Below, piece after piece: positions 34,357-47,112 of a DNA stretch of 64,000 nucleotides. The position numbers and the translations under genes were made by a program. The notes beneath the pieces were generated by a model. It was not told the origin of the DNA. It worked only from the letters and a program-made list of their open reading frames with translations, and did not search any database. The DNA lies in assembly GCA_028622995.1 (NCBI GenBank), contig JAJQJQ010000014.1:124001-188000 (forward strand). The letters run 5' to 3'. Each line of letters begins with the position of its first letter. Position 1 is the first letter of the stretch. This DNA comes from Panagrolaimus kolymaensis. Lineage: Eukaryota; Nematoda; Chromadorea; Rhabditida; Panagrolaimidae.

Positions 34357-36273
34357 TTAGCAAGCTGATTGATTTTGACATTTGATCAATCGGTTGAGTG
34401 TTTTGATAACATTATTCAATTCTTTTCCAGAGACCATGATGTTATCATCGACGAGGGCCATCGGAGAGACAGGACTAGAAACTGGAGCATTACTGGTAGA
34501 AGCTGGAGGAGGATGAGACTTCTTGATAGGCACTGAAAAAAGAAGGTATGTAAAAAGAAAAAGAACAAAATGAAAAGACTTACTAAGCGTTGTTTCAGTG
34601 TGAGAAACTTTGTATGCAGCAGGTTTGTTATCCTTCATAGCCTCGTTGTCACTTTTCTTATTGCTACCAGTTGATAAAGCAGGTTTATGAGTGACAACAG
34701 GAGAAACTTCTTTTGCAGGAAAATTGGTAGTTGTTGCAGAAGAGGAAGCAACTGAACCATTAAGAACATCGTCGATTGCCTAAAAATGAAAGCATAATTA
34801 AGAAGTTATTACATACATCAAAAGAAAGAATATTTACTAATTTGTAAAAAACGAAAAGGAAGATTATAAGCTATAAAGAAAAGCTCTCACCACAGGCATC
34901 ATGCTTGGTGGCCTTTTATTAGTTTGACGAGGCCTGTCACGTTGGGGATGGCTCATTTTTGAATCAACTTGATCCGCTTCCTTCTCAACGTCGCTATCGG
35001 CGGAGGCGGTAATATCCCCAATAGTTGTAACTGGGCGGGCAGGCTTGTCTCCAGGTTTAGGTGGAAGACGATTGCCAAATAAATTATTTTGAAGATCCCT
35101 TATTCTTGTTGAACTTACAGCATTTGAACCAGAAGTAGTTGATGAGAGGCTATCAGCGGCATTGACTCCAGAAGATTTTGGTTCACTAGAATAAGTTGAT
35201 CGAGCAGAACGTTCATTTGAGGAGTTGTTGAATGCAGCATTCTTAACAGGAGTTTCTGCAGCTTTTGTATCAAATCCAAGTGGTTTTACAGGAGGTTCCT
35301 TGATTAATCTTTCATTATGATGCTTTGAATCATCAGGATTGGACATCGGTGGCTTTGGAGGCTTTACTGGCGGTGGCGTTGGAGGAGTATCACTTGATTT
35401 TGAAACGATTTTGACAAAATTTGATGGGAAAACTCCTTGATTTCCTTCAAATTCACCCAAATACCAGCCGTCGTCGGTGCTCTTCTTATCAAGGATTCGA
35501 ACGTAGGAGCCTTCTGTCAATGAGAGTTCGTCTTCTTGAGTAGCTTCGTATGAATAAAGGACCTTGGCACGTTCTAAAAAAAAGGAAAGTTAGATAGATG
35601 GAAAACGTAAAAAGAATAAACTAACCGCTTTGTTTTTTACTTTCAGAACCAGCTATAGAGACATTGTTATCACTATTTTCCACACTTGAAGTTGATGGAA
35701 GACGGCGAGCAGAAGTAGCAATCAAAGGATGAGTGTTGATAGCAGCGGATTGATCAATTTTCTTGTCATCTAAAAAATGAGCACATGTTAGTTTAGTTTT
35801 ATCCTTCATTGCTTACTTACCTTTCTTTTCAGGACTTGCTGCGGATGCTGCTGTTGCTTTGATATGGGTAGTTGCAGCTGTTGCAGCAGCAGGAGGTGTT
35901 GATTTTTGTTTGATACCATATCCATTTTCTGTACCATCATCAGCCGGAAAATTGACAAAATTTGTTGGAAAGAGGCCCATCTTCTTAGTGGATTGCATGA
36001 TTCCTTTCATCCATCCTTCTTCGATATCTTCAACAACTTCGATGATTTCACCAGCTTCGAAACTTAGTTCATCATCTTGTTCAGCGGTGTAAGAGAATCG
36101 AGCCTTGCATGTCCGCTTTTTTTCTGGACCATTTCGGGTTGGAACAGCGCTTCCCTTTGAAAAGATTTGTGACATGCGAGAAACGTTGTTGCCAGCTTTC
36201 TAAAACAAACATAATATTAGTTAAAAGTTTGTGAATATAAGAAATAACTTACTTCAGGTGTTGTCGTTGTCAT
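34357..36273 (-). CDS. CIN85/CD2AP-family SH3 adaptor protein
   Basis: Six exons (36253-36273, 35821-36199, 35626-35769, 34891-35573, 34584-34779, 34357-34532) give 532 residues. There are two SH3 domains: CKARFSYTAEQDDELSFEAG to MGLFPTNFV (about residues 33-90), most like the second SH3 of CIN85, and AKVLYSYEATQEDELSLTEG to GVFPSNFVKIV (about 185-240), most like the third. Pro-rich PPTPPPVKPPKPP follows. HPQRDRPRQTNKRPP fits the capping-protein-interaction pattern HxTxxRPKxxxRRxP. A short C-terminal helix replaces the usual coiled coil. Family members couple receptor endocytosis and Cbl to actin through CapZ. The family's first SH3 is missing. The first coding exon is only seven codons. TTTTCAG 34 nt upstream may be a leader acceptor. 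Confidence 0.85.
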
Positions 36274-37788
36274 TCTGTTTGTTGGCGAATACTAAATGAT
36301 CATTCACCTGAAAATAATGAAAGTTAGACAAAAGTGAAAAAACTCTAAATATGTTATTATTCATCACGAAAAAACATGGAAAACAGAAAAACGCGGACAA
36401 TCCTTGTTAGAAATCAATGAGTCACGGTAAAGTCGTTAACTTTTTCAGTTGAAATTTTATAAAAGCGGAAAAAGAATTACAATGGTGATTGTTAAGAAAA
36501 GGGAAAACATCGAACAGTAACATGAGAAATAGGAAATTGAAAAGAAGTTGGGAGGAAAGGCTTATCAGATTATCAATGAGAAAAAAAGTGCAGTTAAAAA
36601 ATCAATGCAAAAAAAGGACTGCGGCAAGTGGAAAACTAATGGTGACGATAGAAGGAAATATGCATATATGCAAAGTAATAAAAGCACTGGTTTTTGAAGG
36701 AAAATTAGTATGGATGATGGACAAAAGAATCAAGGAAGAAACTAAAAACGTTATAACTTTAGCTCTATTAATCACGCAAAATCCCATTTATGAGTGCTAC
36801 AATGAAATATTACTAATATTGATGATTTTTTGAGTACAAACTAAAGCAACTATCACAACCCAAACGATGTGTTCATGATTAAAATCAAGGTAGCGAATTA
36901 CTGAACTAATAGCATTTCTCGCCTACCGGTAAAAAAAGGAAAGGAAAAAGTCGATAGAAACTAATCAATTTTCTCGAGTAACGTTATTGAGTTCATTGAA
37001 AATGACTCATCGAAAAACCATTCACGCAAGAGAGAAAAAAAAGGTTCAGGGCGAAAAAGAAGAGGAATATAAACGTGCACTACTATAAACAGTGACATTT
37101 AAAGCAAAAAATGACTAATCTAAATATTGAAAAGGCTAATGTACTAAAAATATAACAACACAAAACAATATAAAAAAAATATCGTCAAAAACGGTGGTGA
37201 CACATGCTCGAGCATATAGCAAAGAAGAGAGAGACAAAAAAACCGAAAAGAGTTTTCTCGCGCTGCTGCTCTCATCATCTCAGATCCTTGTCGTTTGCTC
37301 TCTCAATTTTCAATTTTCTTTCTTTTCCCTTGCTTACCCCCATTTTTTAGTTTTTTGTTCTTCATCACATATAAAAGTTATAATAAAAAAGCAGCACGAA
37401 AAAAAGAAGAAAGAATCGCGAACAATACTGAGCTGCTGCTCTTTTTTGGTATAAAAAAAATGATGGGCGATGAACAACAAATAATGACAACAACAACATT
37501 CTTGGATCATTCAAAATGTTAGTTTTTTTTCTTTCTAAATTTCTTCTTACAGCCAAGAGCAACAGCAGCAGCTGAAGAAACAAAAACTAAATCGTTGCTG
37601 CTTGTTTGCTGCCGCGGCTGCGCGTTAAATAACCAAATACGGTAATAATCGTGATAAGAAACAAGATTCTTCGAAATTTGTGTGAATGATGCTTCTTCTT
37701 TTTTGTTGTTAGAGAAAATTTTCTGATCTAACATTTTTTTAAAGTTATTTTTTACACGATTTTTGCTTCAACCAACAAATATTTTTAT
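36274..37788. other. 1.5-kb intergenic stretch
   Basis: It lies between the 5' end of the SH3 gene and the 3' end of the glucuronosyltransferase gene. Long ORFs here (for example 36489-36833) are Lys/Ile-rich with no family resemblance or splice partners, and I treat them as chance. Nothing else recognised. Confidence 0.45.
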
Positions 37789-40007
37789 TCATTCATGCTT
37801 TTTCACATTTCGAGAAGGCGTGAAAACCAACATAGCTAACAAAAACTTTAAAATATAAAATCCTAAAATAATCAAAAGTGTTCCAATGAAAAGGATTCCA
37901 ACAAAAACAAAAAGATAAACATCAATATTATTTTGGGTTATAAAATTCATTTCCATAGAAGATGGTTTTAATTCGGGAAGTTTGCCATCGTTATCAAGAA
38001 CAAATTTGACGTGTTTAATGAATATTTCATTCGCCGAAAATGGTTTAGTTTCAAGAATGTGTTTAATTCGATTGGCATTTATTTGGTATCTGCAATATTA
38101 TTTTTTTTGGGGTTAATGAATACAGTAAAAATAAGCTTCTTTAGCTATTTTTTTTAAAGGCAAAGTGCCATTGTTAGTTTCTCCGATCAAAGGGCTCTTT
38201 CTCAAAACCAACCAATCCAACTACTGTATCCTCCAAATAATCTCTTACTTACTTTTCATTTTTTAATATTTCATCCATTTTTTCAATCAATTTTTCTTTT
38301 CCTCCTATTAATTCTCGCCTATCAATAACTTTTCCCCATCCATTTCTTTGTATTACTTGAGCATTCCTTGTTTGATCATACATCATAGGCATCAAAAGTA
38401 TGGGTTTTCCAGCTTGAGCCACTTCCAATAAACTATTATATCCGCCATGAGTAAAAAATAATTTCAATTTTGGATGCTTTAAAATTAAATTTTGTGGAGC
38501 CCAATGTGTTACAAAAATATTTGATTTTGTTTTAGCATAATTTATTCCAAAATCATCACCTTTTTCTAATTTAATTATAAAATGATAATCGTGGAAATCA
38601 GCAAAGGCATCAATGAAATTTTTCTTTACATATTTTGGAAGATTATTGGAATCCACATTGGAACCAAGTGAAAAAAAGACAATTCCTTTTTTGCCTTTAT
38701 TCATTTCAGTTAAAAATGGTTCAAATAAACAAGTTTCATTATTTTTTTCTTCTTCTGAGTCACTGATGTTACTTTTCATTCCCATTCCTCCAATATAAAT
38801 AACGTTATGGAAAATTGGACGAGGAAAATCCAAAAATTCATTTACATTCACAAAAATTAATGGTGTTTTTTGTTTTATTATTTCTCCAACATCCGGGAAA
38901 TGATTTCCATAATTTCGACGAAATATTTTTGTTGCAGAAGTTACGAGTCTCATCCTCGAAGAACTTGTAATTTCATTTTCAAATAAATTTTGTAATCTTT
39001 CATAAAAAGTCATTTCATCTGAAATTGGAAGCTGCCCCACTGAAGGAACCCATCCTGTTGGAGTTGGAATGCCAAATAATCGAGCGACATTTTCAATCAA
39101 TGGGCAAGTATTAGTTAAAAAATGAACATCAATACCAAATAAATGACCAAATGCATTGCCATAAGGAAATAATTGTTCAACAAAAATTGCATTAAACTTT
39201 TCTGCTTTTAATTTTTCTATTGTTTCCTTATCTTCTTTGAGAGCTACTGCAATGATTTTTGGATTTACAACTTTTAAGTTTCATTAACAAAGTCCACTAA
39301 AGCGTGGATAACTAACAACACCAAAACACTATGCTTCAATCTCAAAATTTGCTTCTTCAAAACGAAAATCTTTCAATTTTTAAGAAGAGAAGCCTTTTTT
39401 AAATTATGTATGTGTGTGCACTTACTTACATTCAATAGCTTCTTCAGTAATTTCAATAAAAGGTAAAAAAGAATTATAAGAATCAAATATTCCTGGAGCC
39501 TCAAATAATTTATGCATTGCAGCTAATTTCCCTTTTTTCATTAAAGCTTTTCTTTCATCAGGAATTCCACCAATGGTAATAATTTTAGCATGTTTGGTTG
39601 TTGGAAAGTCTTTGATCGAAATTGAATGTTCAATATTGAGAAAAGTCTAAAATAATAAAACCAACTTTAAAATTTAGTTCCATTAAATCACTTTTATCAA
39701 AAGCTTCATTAACCCTCCTATACAGGAAGAAAAGCAGCTTCGACTAAAATTAGAAACAAATCCTTCAAATCAAGCAAGTACATATCTCCCAAATGATTGC
39801 TTGAAACGAATTTCAAATTCAGAAAAAAATAAAACTAACAACATTGTGTCCAGCTTCAACCAAAGTATCTGCAATCCTTCCATTTGACATCATATGGCTT
39901 TTACTATTGCTTACACTTAAAACTAATAATTTTGCTGCATCCACATTATTAGCAACCTGAGATATCAGCATAAACACTACCAATGATGATGCAAGAAACA
40001 AAAACAT
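37789..40007 (-). CDS. UDP-glucuronosyltransferase (UGT, family GT1)
   Basis: Exons 39840-40007, 39430-39646, 38253-39270 and 37789-38089 give 567 residues. Residues 1-24 are a signal peptide. His38 in SKSHMMSNGRIADTLVEAGH is at the catalytic base position. The sugar-donor signature lies at about residues 380-432: THWAPQNLILKHPKLKLF, FTHGGYNSLLEVAQAGKPI and DQTRNA. A C-terminal membrane anchor (VYLFVFVGILFIGTLLII) and a basic tail ending KKHE fit an ER protein facing the lumen. UGTs join glucuronic acid or glucose to lipophilic toxins and hormones. Exon 3 needs the unusual acceptor CTTAAAAG at 39271 to keep frame; the better-looking acceptor at 39298 leads to a stop. The family is certain, the substrate unknown. 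Confidence 0.88.
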
Positions 40008-40562
40008 TTGTTAAATGTAAACCATTCGCAATTATGAGATTTTTTTTGTTCCTTTTTATACCTTCTTTGATTGATAATCACCAATAAGACTACGTAATCT
40101 TATCAACTATGATGATGATGCTGATGGGTTTTCACTTTTGTTTTTGCATGTATGAAACCAATTCCGTCACTTGCGATGATGTCTGCAATCAAATTTAGTG
40201 TCTTCTAACATTTTACGCATTAACTAATTTGCTGTATAAAGAGAAGGGTACAGACAAAAAAGACGGTGAGCATAAACTAGAAAATAAAATATGTACTTGA
40301 AGCAAACATAAAGATTCACTTGCATAAACTCCATAACCATCATCTTTAACAGCCAGGTATAATGATACTCGAACATCTGTGGTTGAAATGAAATCCTCCA
40401 ACAATCTGATTCTCATGCAACTTGTCAAAAAGGTAAGCTTTCCAAATCTCATAAAGAAATAACAAAACAACAAATGAAACAAAGATAATTTATGATTACA
40501 ACAAAAAGCATTACATAATGACAATAAAAAAAATAATGAAAGAAAATGACAATGATATTTTT
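40008..40562. other. Intergenic upstream of the UGT gene
   Basis: 555 bp with a short GATGATGATGCTGATG run near 40110. It holds the UGT promoter and the 3' UTR of the RNA-binding protein gene. No other feature supported. Confidence 0.4.
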
Positions 40563-42607
40563 TCAAATGAGAGGCGCTAATCGAGCACCTCTCGTTCCTC
40601 CGACTCGCTTGTAAGTCACATTGGGAGGAGTTCTTACAGCAGAATCCAAGACTTCAATATACCTAAAAACGAACAAATGAATAGAGAGATGCTAATAAAA
40701 AACCACAAACAAACCTATGATCGATCGTCAGAAAATTCCTAAATTTTGCCATTTGAGCTTCTTCAGGATTCGTGAATTCAACAAAACCTGAAAAGATGGG
40801 TTTGTTAATGAGAGAAATAAACAAATATTCATACTTACCATCGCCAGATATTTGTCCATCAGGTAAGAATCCCAGTTTGATTTCAACACAGTTGAGTGGA
40901 GCAAAGAAATCAGTAATTTGTTTGACATTGATTTGATATGGAAGACCACGAAGAAAAACCACATGAGGACCAGGAGTTAAAAGAACACCAGCTGAAGGAG
41001 CAAATGGAGTGTAACGATCATAAGCTGTAGTACCATAACCATTCATCGGATATTGAGAGTTCCCAGAAAATCGTCCTTGATATTCATATTGTGTTTGAGG
41101 CGGAATTAGCGGCGTTTTATCATATTGCCTATGCATTGGCACAACAGGAGTATTCTGAACATTTGGTCTGAAAAACAAACTCATAAGTAAAGCACGCACA
41201 TACGAAAACAAAAAAAAAGCTTTCAAACAGGTCAAAAAGTACATACATTCTTGTTCCATATCCACCAGCATAATGATAAACTGTTCCAGGAATAGGTTTC
41301 AGAGGGTGATCAAAGAGTTCAATGTACCTGAAAAACAAGAGATTAGTAAAATAAAAATAAAAAACATGTTACCGATTGTCAATAACTTGACGGTGTTTTT
41401 GTTTAGCAATGGTAGCATCATTCCAAGACACAAATTCGACAAATCCATCACCAGAAGGTCTTCCACCAGGTAAATAGCCAAGTTTTATCTCAACACAAGC
41501 TAAAGGCGCAAAAAATTGCATAATTTGTTGCAAAGTAATACGATATGGCAGCCCACGCATATAAAGAATTTTTGTTTGAGACGATCCATAAGCAGGAGTT
41601 ACTTGAGGATAACCACCATAAGAATTGCCGCCGTACCCCATTGGTATTCTGTTATCATAGAATCTTGCAGGATAATCGACAGCACGAGATGCAGCATTTT
41701 CATTATTCTTATGACGACCTCTCCAGCCTCTTTTCTTTCGTCTTCTTGAATCAGCAAAATATGAATCATTCCATTGCTGAGGCAGCTCAAGTGACATCAA
41801 AGGTGGAGGAGGAGCGACAGCTACCGCTTCTGGTTTGACGTTTGATGGACGAAGATGAGCTTCTGGTTGAATTGATGATGGTTGAAAATCAGCGGCTTTT
41901 GATTGAATGTTTGATGGTTTAACAACGACGTCTGACTGAATTCTTGAAGGTTGAGGATCATCTTCTTGTTTTGATGGCTGAGGATCATGTTCTGATGGTG
42001 GAAGAGCAGCTTCTAGTTCAGATGGTTGATGATCATCTTCTTGTTTAAGCGGTAGAGGAGCAACAACTTCTTGTTTTGATGGTTGAGGAGCACCTTCTAG
42101 TTCAGTTGGTTGAGGATCATCTTCTTGTTTTGATGGCTGAGGATCATGTTCTGATGGTGGAAGAGCAGCTTTTAGTTCAGATGGTTGATGATCATCTTCT
42201 TGTTTAGGCGGTAGAGGAGCAACAACTTCTTGTTTTGATGGTGGAAGAGCAGCTTCTTGTTCTGATGGTGGGAGAGCAGCTTCTAGTTCAGATGGTTGAT
42301 GATCATCTTCTTGTTTAAGCGGTAGAAGAACAATAACTTCTTGTTTTGATGGTTGAAGAGCAGCTTCTTGTTTTGATGGTTGAGGATCATCTTCTTTTGT
42401 AATCGTTGATGGTTGAATATTGGCATCCGATGGAGTAATTGAAAGTTGAGGATCAGCTTCAAGTTTGATCGTTGATGGATGAGGATCGACTTCTGGTTTA
42501 ACATTGGCTGGATGTTGAGAACTTTCTGATATTTCTGTCGATATTGAAGGAACCTCATCAGCAGGAATATTCTCTTCTGCTTTCACTTCTGTTGATGGTG
42601 ACGACAT
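40563..42607 (-). CDS. hnRNP F/H-type RNA-binding protein with repeat-rich N-terminus
   Basis: Exons 41373-42607, 41247-41327, 40839-41167, 40715-40787 and 40563-40662 give 605 residues. The first roughly 280 residues are low complexity, dominated by QPSKQE-, EDDHQPSE- and LPPSE-type repeats, and include a 159-bp tandem duplication. Then an RKKRGWRGRHK basic patch precedes two quasi-RRMs: ILYMRGLPYRITLQQIMQFF with GDGFVEF (about 345-420) and VVFLRGLPYQINVKQITDFF with GDGFVEF (about 495-570). These quasi-RRMs lack the usual aromatic RNP residues and, in hnRNP F/H, bind G-tracts to control splicing. The downstream tail resembles that of the neighbour at 43471-45500, so the two are tandem paralogues. 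The first quasi-RRM of the family is missing here. Confidence 0.83.
41962..42279 (-). repeat. 159-bp coding tandem duplication
   Basis: Two adjacent copies (41962-42120 and 42121-42279), each 53 codons, are near-identical for most of their length and drift at the far end. A partial third unit extends to about 42400. They encode the Gln/Pro/Ser/Glu repeats of the RNA-binding protein. Confidence 0.75.
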
Positions 42608-43470
42608 GATGAAGGATTCAGCTGAAAAATGAAGGTTTAAAGTGAGGCAAGAATATTGTAAAATAAAGCTTTAACTTACTTTTTAAAAATGCAAAAATAT
42701 TCAAATTTCGTGAAACAGCAACAAAACAAAGAAAGTTTGTCGAAAATGAAAAGTTTGTTTGTTTGAAGTTTGCTTGCTTCAAAGATGAAGCAAAACTTTG
42801 AATGAATGACTTTATTTTTCTGGTTGAGAGAGAAATTTATTTTGAATCATTTGATTGTACCGTTCGTCTTCGATGTTTGTTGATGCATCTTTTTTTTTCT
42901 ACTGCATTCAACCACCACCAAATTTAACTCATTTTTGGAGGGAAAAAAATTCAAAGGTTGCTGTTTACCATTAAAATATCTAAAGATTCCAAAAATGTTA
43001 AAGTTTGAGGATTTAAAGAATGGGAATTAAGCGAAACGGTCTTCTCTTACTGTTTTTTTGTTTATTTTTTTATTCACTTTTCTGAAGATGGATGGAAAGG
43101 AAATTTTTTGATTGAAAGATGTAAGCTGTTTATTCATTTTAGGTCGACTTATTCTTTCACTAACGTTCAAATTTCTTTTGTCATTCATGATGTTTATAAC
43201 TTTTTTTCGAAGAAGCTATTACTGGGGTTTGAATAAAGTAATTTCACCAACGGAAATAATGAAACGTTTGTCTCCATTTTTAAAGTTATTAATTTTATTA
43301 GAAAAGTGTTAGTCGATTTGACAAAAAGAAGAGTAAAATAGTAACAAAAATAATGAAAAAAGTAAAACGAATTTTCATATTTAAAAAAAAGATTGGTTGA
43401 GATAGTCAGTAAAAAAACTTTTTGATGTAAAGAGAATGTTTGCCATAATTTACCAAGTTTTTTTTTCTTT
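42608..43470. other. Spacer between tandem hnRNP genes
   Basis: 863 bp. Near the left end GTAAGT (on the minus strand, from 42680) to TTTTTCAG (42622) could be a 59-bp 5' UTR intron or a leader acceptor 14 nt before the ATG. Otherwise AT-rich, nothing recognised. Confidence 0.4.
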
Positions 43471-45500
43471 TCACCATTCATAAGCTGGTGGATTAAGTGG
43501 ATGATGAAGAGGACCAGCCATTGGAGGAGCTGCATAACGTCCACTTCCACCAATACGTTTATAAATGGTTCCAGGTACACTTTTAACTGCAGAATCAAAA
43601 ATTTCTATGTATCTGAAAAATTTGTAAAATGGTTTAAAACTTGGATGCAAAGAAATTTTTTCTTGTTTATTACCGATTATTAATTGAAAGCCGATCCTTT
43701 TGTTTAGCTTCATGAGCTTCATCAGGGGTTCCAAATTCAACAAAACCATCACCGGAAGTTCTTCCATCGGGTAAATATCCAAGTTTAATTTCCACACAAT
43801 TTAGAGGCGCAAAAAAGTCAATAATTTGTTGAGCGGTTACACGAAATGGAAGACCACGCATAAAAATTTTGTTATAATTATGTTCGGGTGGACCATATGG
43901 AGCAACATGTGCTGGATACCCACCATAAGGATCATAACCACCACCATAAGCCATAGATGGATTAGGTCCATATCCGCCTAATCCTCCTCCTCCTCCGCCT
44001 CTTCCATGATAATCATATGGTGCAGCTCGAGGTGTAACAACTTCATATCCTCCTCGATAAGGACCACCACCAGCTCCACCGCCGCCACCACTTCCTCCGC
44101 CTCTTCCACCGCGATATCCTCCACCTCCCATTCGTCCGCCACCACCTCGAGATGATAATGGAGGTGGTACAGGTATATGAGGGGCTGGCATTCCATATGC
44201 ATCCCATCCATATGGTTCTTCAGGATACCATGATGGACCCCAAGGTTCAGGATATATGCTATTTAATGGTTGAGCTGCATTGGACATTTGTCTTTTGAAT
44301 TGTTCAAATTGTTCGTTATCAGATCGAAATAATTCCAAATATCTGAAATTAAAAATCATTCCATTAAAATTTGCTTCTTTTTTTAAAAAGCTTGAATTAA
44401 ACTTGTAAACAACCTTTTCCCCAAATGTTGCCCATTTTTCGTCATTGCAGCTTCAGCATCTTCAGATGTACGGAATTTTATGAATCCTTCACCCGTTGGT
44501 CTTCCGCCCTCCCCAGGCTCTTTCCCGAATACCACTTCATCCACATTAAGACCTAATAAAAATAATTCATCCCATTTTATTTAATTATAAAATAATAAAT
44601 AAGAAAACTTTTTTTTAAATATGAAACCACACTACTGCCACCGCTGGTTTGGAACCTCAACCCAGCCCAAATAACCAAATATTCCTTTTTTTCTAGTTTA
44701 AGTTTTTATGCAAAAATTAACAAACCTGCAAAAAATGCTAGGAGTTCTTCTCTCTTGCAAGAATAAGGTAATCCTCGAACTCGAACTGCATTTGCAAGTT
44801 GTGGAGGTCCACCTCCACCGCCACCATAAATCCCAGCTAAAGGTTTACCATAATGAGCTGCTGCTCCCGTTGCTCCATGACTTCCACCTCCTCCATAACC
44901 AGATGATGTATATCCTCCACCATATCCACCACCATTGGAACGATTTCGAATTCGACTATATTCAACTTCGCCAACTCGAAAAACTAAAAATAAACAAAAG
45001 TTAAAGTCGTCGCTTGCTTTTTACGGGGATTTAAATTAATTTTTTTTTACCTTCAATATATCGACTTCCAATTTTATTTTTATCACGTAATAATCCATTT
45101 TCGGCATCTGCAATCGTTACAAATCCAGCAAAGGCTTCACCCGATGGTCGACCTTCAGCATTCATAATTACTTGAACTTCATCACAATTTAATCCCTCAA
45201 AAAATGATTTGATTTCAGGTTCTTTTGCACTATATGGTAAACCACGAAGTCTCAAATAATGTGATGAACTTTTTTCATCTCCTCCTCCTCCTCCATTACC
45301 ATCACCACCACCAAATCCACCACCACTAATAGGTGGAAATGAATATGGATCATTCATCATTCCGCCGCCACTAAAAAATTTACAGAAGTTTATAAAAGTT
45401 TATAAAAAAGTTTTTGTCGGGAAAAAAGAAGTAAGAAAAAGTTTGGAAAAGTTGGGTTTAAAGAAATAAAAACTAACTAAATATGATCATAAGCCGCCAT
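43471..45500 (-). CDS. hrpf-1: hnRNP F/H-family RNA-binding protein with three quasi-RRMs
   Basis: Six exons (45478-45500, 45051-45370, 44726-44983, 44414-44552, 43674-44342, 43471-43612) give 516 residues. Three quasi-RRMs are present: YLRLRGLPYSAKEPEIKSFF (about 40-110), AVRVRGLPYSCKREELLAFF (about 160-235) and IFMRGLPFRVTAQQIIDFF (about 385-455). They are separated by Gly/Tyr-rich linkers of GGYGGGY and RGGGGRMGGGG type. This is the layout of hnRNP F/H and of the C. elegans relatives hrpf-1 and sym-2; the symbol is a best guess between them. The protein likely acts in the nucleus on splicing through G-rich RNA. A seven-codon first exon, MAAYDHI, precedes the rest. The neighbour at 40563-42607 appears to be a shortened paralogue. 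Confidence 0.88.
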
Positions 45501-46819
45501 TTCAGAAATTCAGTATCAATATAATATTTTTACGTGGAATTTTTTTTGTTGTTGTATACAATCAATCATAAACCAAAAATAAATGATAAGCAGAAAAAAA
45601 ATGTGCGCTTTTTGTTTGCTGCCTTTCCTTCCTTCTCCTCTAATACATAATAATAAAAAAAACTCTTGCAAGCTGGATAGATAGATTATTGCTACTCTTC
45701 TTTTTTTCGTCTTGAGAATTCAATTTTTTCTTTTCATGAATTATTTTTTTTGTTGGCATGGTTTTAATATATTTTATTTTGAGGTCGTCGTCTCGTTGAT
45801 GCTTGCAAAAAAAAAAAGAGATGGAGAGGAAAAATCAATTTTTATAATTCCTTTAGAGCCACACCTTGAAAGGAAATGTTGAGAGAGACTCTCTTATCGC
45901 TTAAATCAATCCTTGATACATTTTTTGTGGAGTAAACATTTTTAAAATGCTTTATTGAAAGAAAAAAAATACAAAAGAAAAAAAATTTAAGAAACATTTG
46001 CTTTCAACAGTTTTGAAACCGATGTGAGATTTTTAATTGTTGCAAACGATAAAAGAAATATTTGTCTTCTTCATTTGACTGAGAAAAAAAATGAAGGGAA
46101 AACGAGGATTACAACAAAAGCTTTGATTCAAATAATTTCAGGTAGACGACCGATTGTTTAAAAAAATACGCACCATTCCATTTTTTTCCCGTTTAAAAAC
46201 TACGTAAAACAAAGTATTTTTTGCAATCATTTTTTTCCATTTCAGTTTTTTGCTTTTTTGCTAAAGCAGTTATAAAAAATTTTGTTTAAATATTTTATAG
46301 TTCATTGTAATAATCAGGGATTCAAAAAATAATTTTCGGCGACTCTTAAAATTTAGTAATAAACTTCCAAATATTTATGATTATTTTTGTTATTAAAAAA
46401 GTAATTTTTTCATGATTCAAAAAAATTAGAACTTTTTATGGATTTGAATAAATTGAAAGTAAATTCACCGTTGGTTTTGACATTGCTGAAAATTCAATCA
46501 AATAAACAAAACAAAAAAGAAATTTATTGAAAAAACATCACTTATTTATAGTGAAAAAAATGGAGTTACATATTAGGATTTATTGATAGGCTATAAATTA
46601 ACAGTTACCCTCGGATAATAAATAAGACTTTTTATTATAAAAATGAAGAGAAAAAAATTTTTGGTGCCTTGCATCTTTTCGATAGAAAGTTTAATTGAGC
46701 TTTTATTTATTATAAAAAATTTTTAAAATGAAAAATATTAGGTTTTATTAATTTTTTGTATACTAATTTAAAATTACAAAACAAGTAATTACAAACAAAA
46801 TGAACTTTAAAAAATAAAT
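45501..46819. other. Upstream region of the hnRNP gene
   Basis: 1.3 kb of AT-rich DNA, probably promoter of the hnRNP gene to its left and 3' flank of the Gly-rich gene to its right. No coding or structured element seen. Confidence 0.4.
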
Positions 46820-47112
46820 TTATTTCTTTCCAAAAAATGGCCATGATGAACCTCCACCATAGCTTGGATAGCCGCCATAATTTCCATATCCACCATATCC
46901 GCCGCCGCGATAGCCATTGTATCCTCCTCCTAAACCTCGGCCAAAGCCACCATGTCTGAAAAAAAAAAATGAGGCTCATTTTTTATTTCCACGTTTCAAT
47001 AAACTTACTCATGCGAATGAGAATGGGACCATGGACCAGCTATCGCAAAACCAAAAATGGCAAAAATTAAAGCAAATATAAAGATCAAAGAAGCTGACGA
47101 CGATGAAGACAT
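46820..47112 (-). CDS. Secreted His/Gly/Tyr-rich peptide precursor 1, possible C-terminal amidation
   Basis: Exons 47009-47112 and 46820-46955 give 79 residues. A Ser-rich N-terminus leads into a hydrophobic signal peptide (cleavage near FAIAG). The mature part starts with alternating Ser-His (PWSHSHSHEHGG). A Gly/Tyr-rich stretch with GGYGGYGNYGGY follows, and the protein ends SSWPFFGKK. The ending Gly-Lys-Lys would be trimmed to an amide. Gly/Tyr-rich small secreted peptides are a known class of nematode antimicrobial peptides (NLP/caenacin types), so defence is a reasonable inference; His-His patterns could also bind metal. The paralogue at 47917-48198 shares first-exon length (104 nt) and intron phase. 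Confidence 0.72.

Noticed and set aside
36489..36833. 114-codon ORF upstream of the SH3 gene
   Set aside because: Lys/Ile-rich composition typical of chance ORFs in this AT-rich DNA, with no family resemblance.
39240..39300. Frameshift or premature stop in the UGT gene
   Set aside because: Using the TTAAAAG acceptor at 39271 instead of the one near 39298 keeps the frame and leads into expected UGT sequence.
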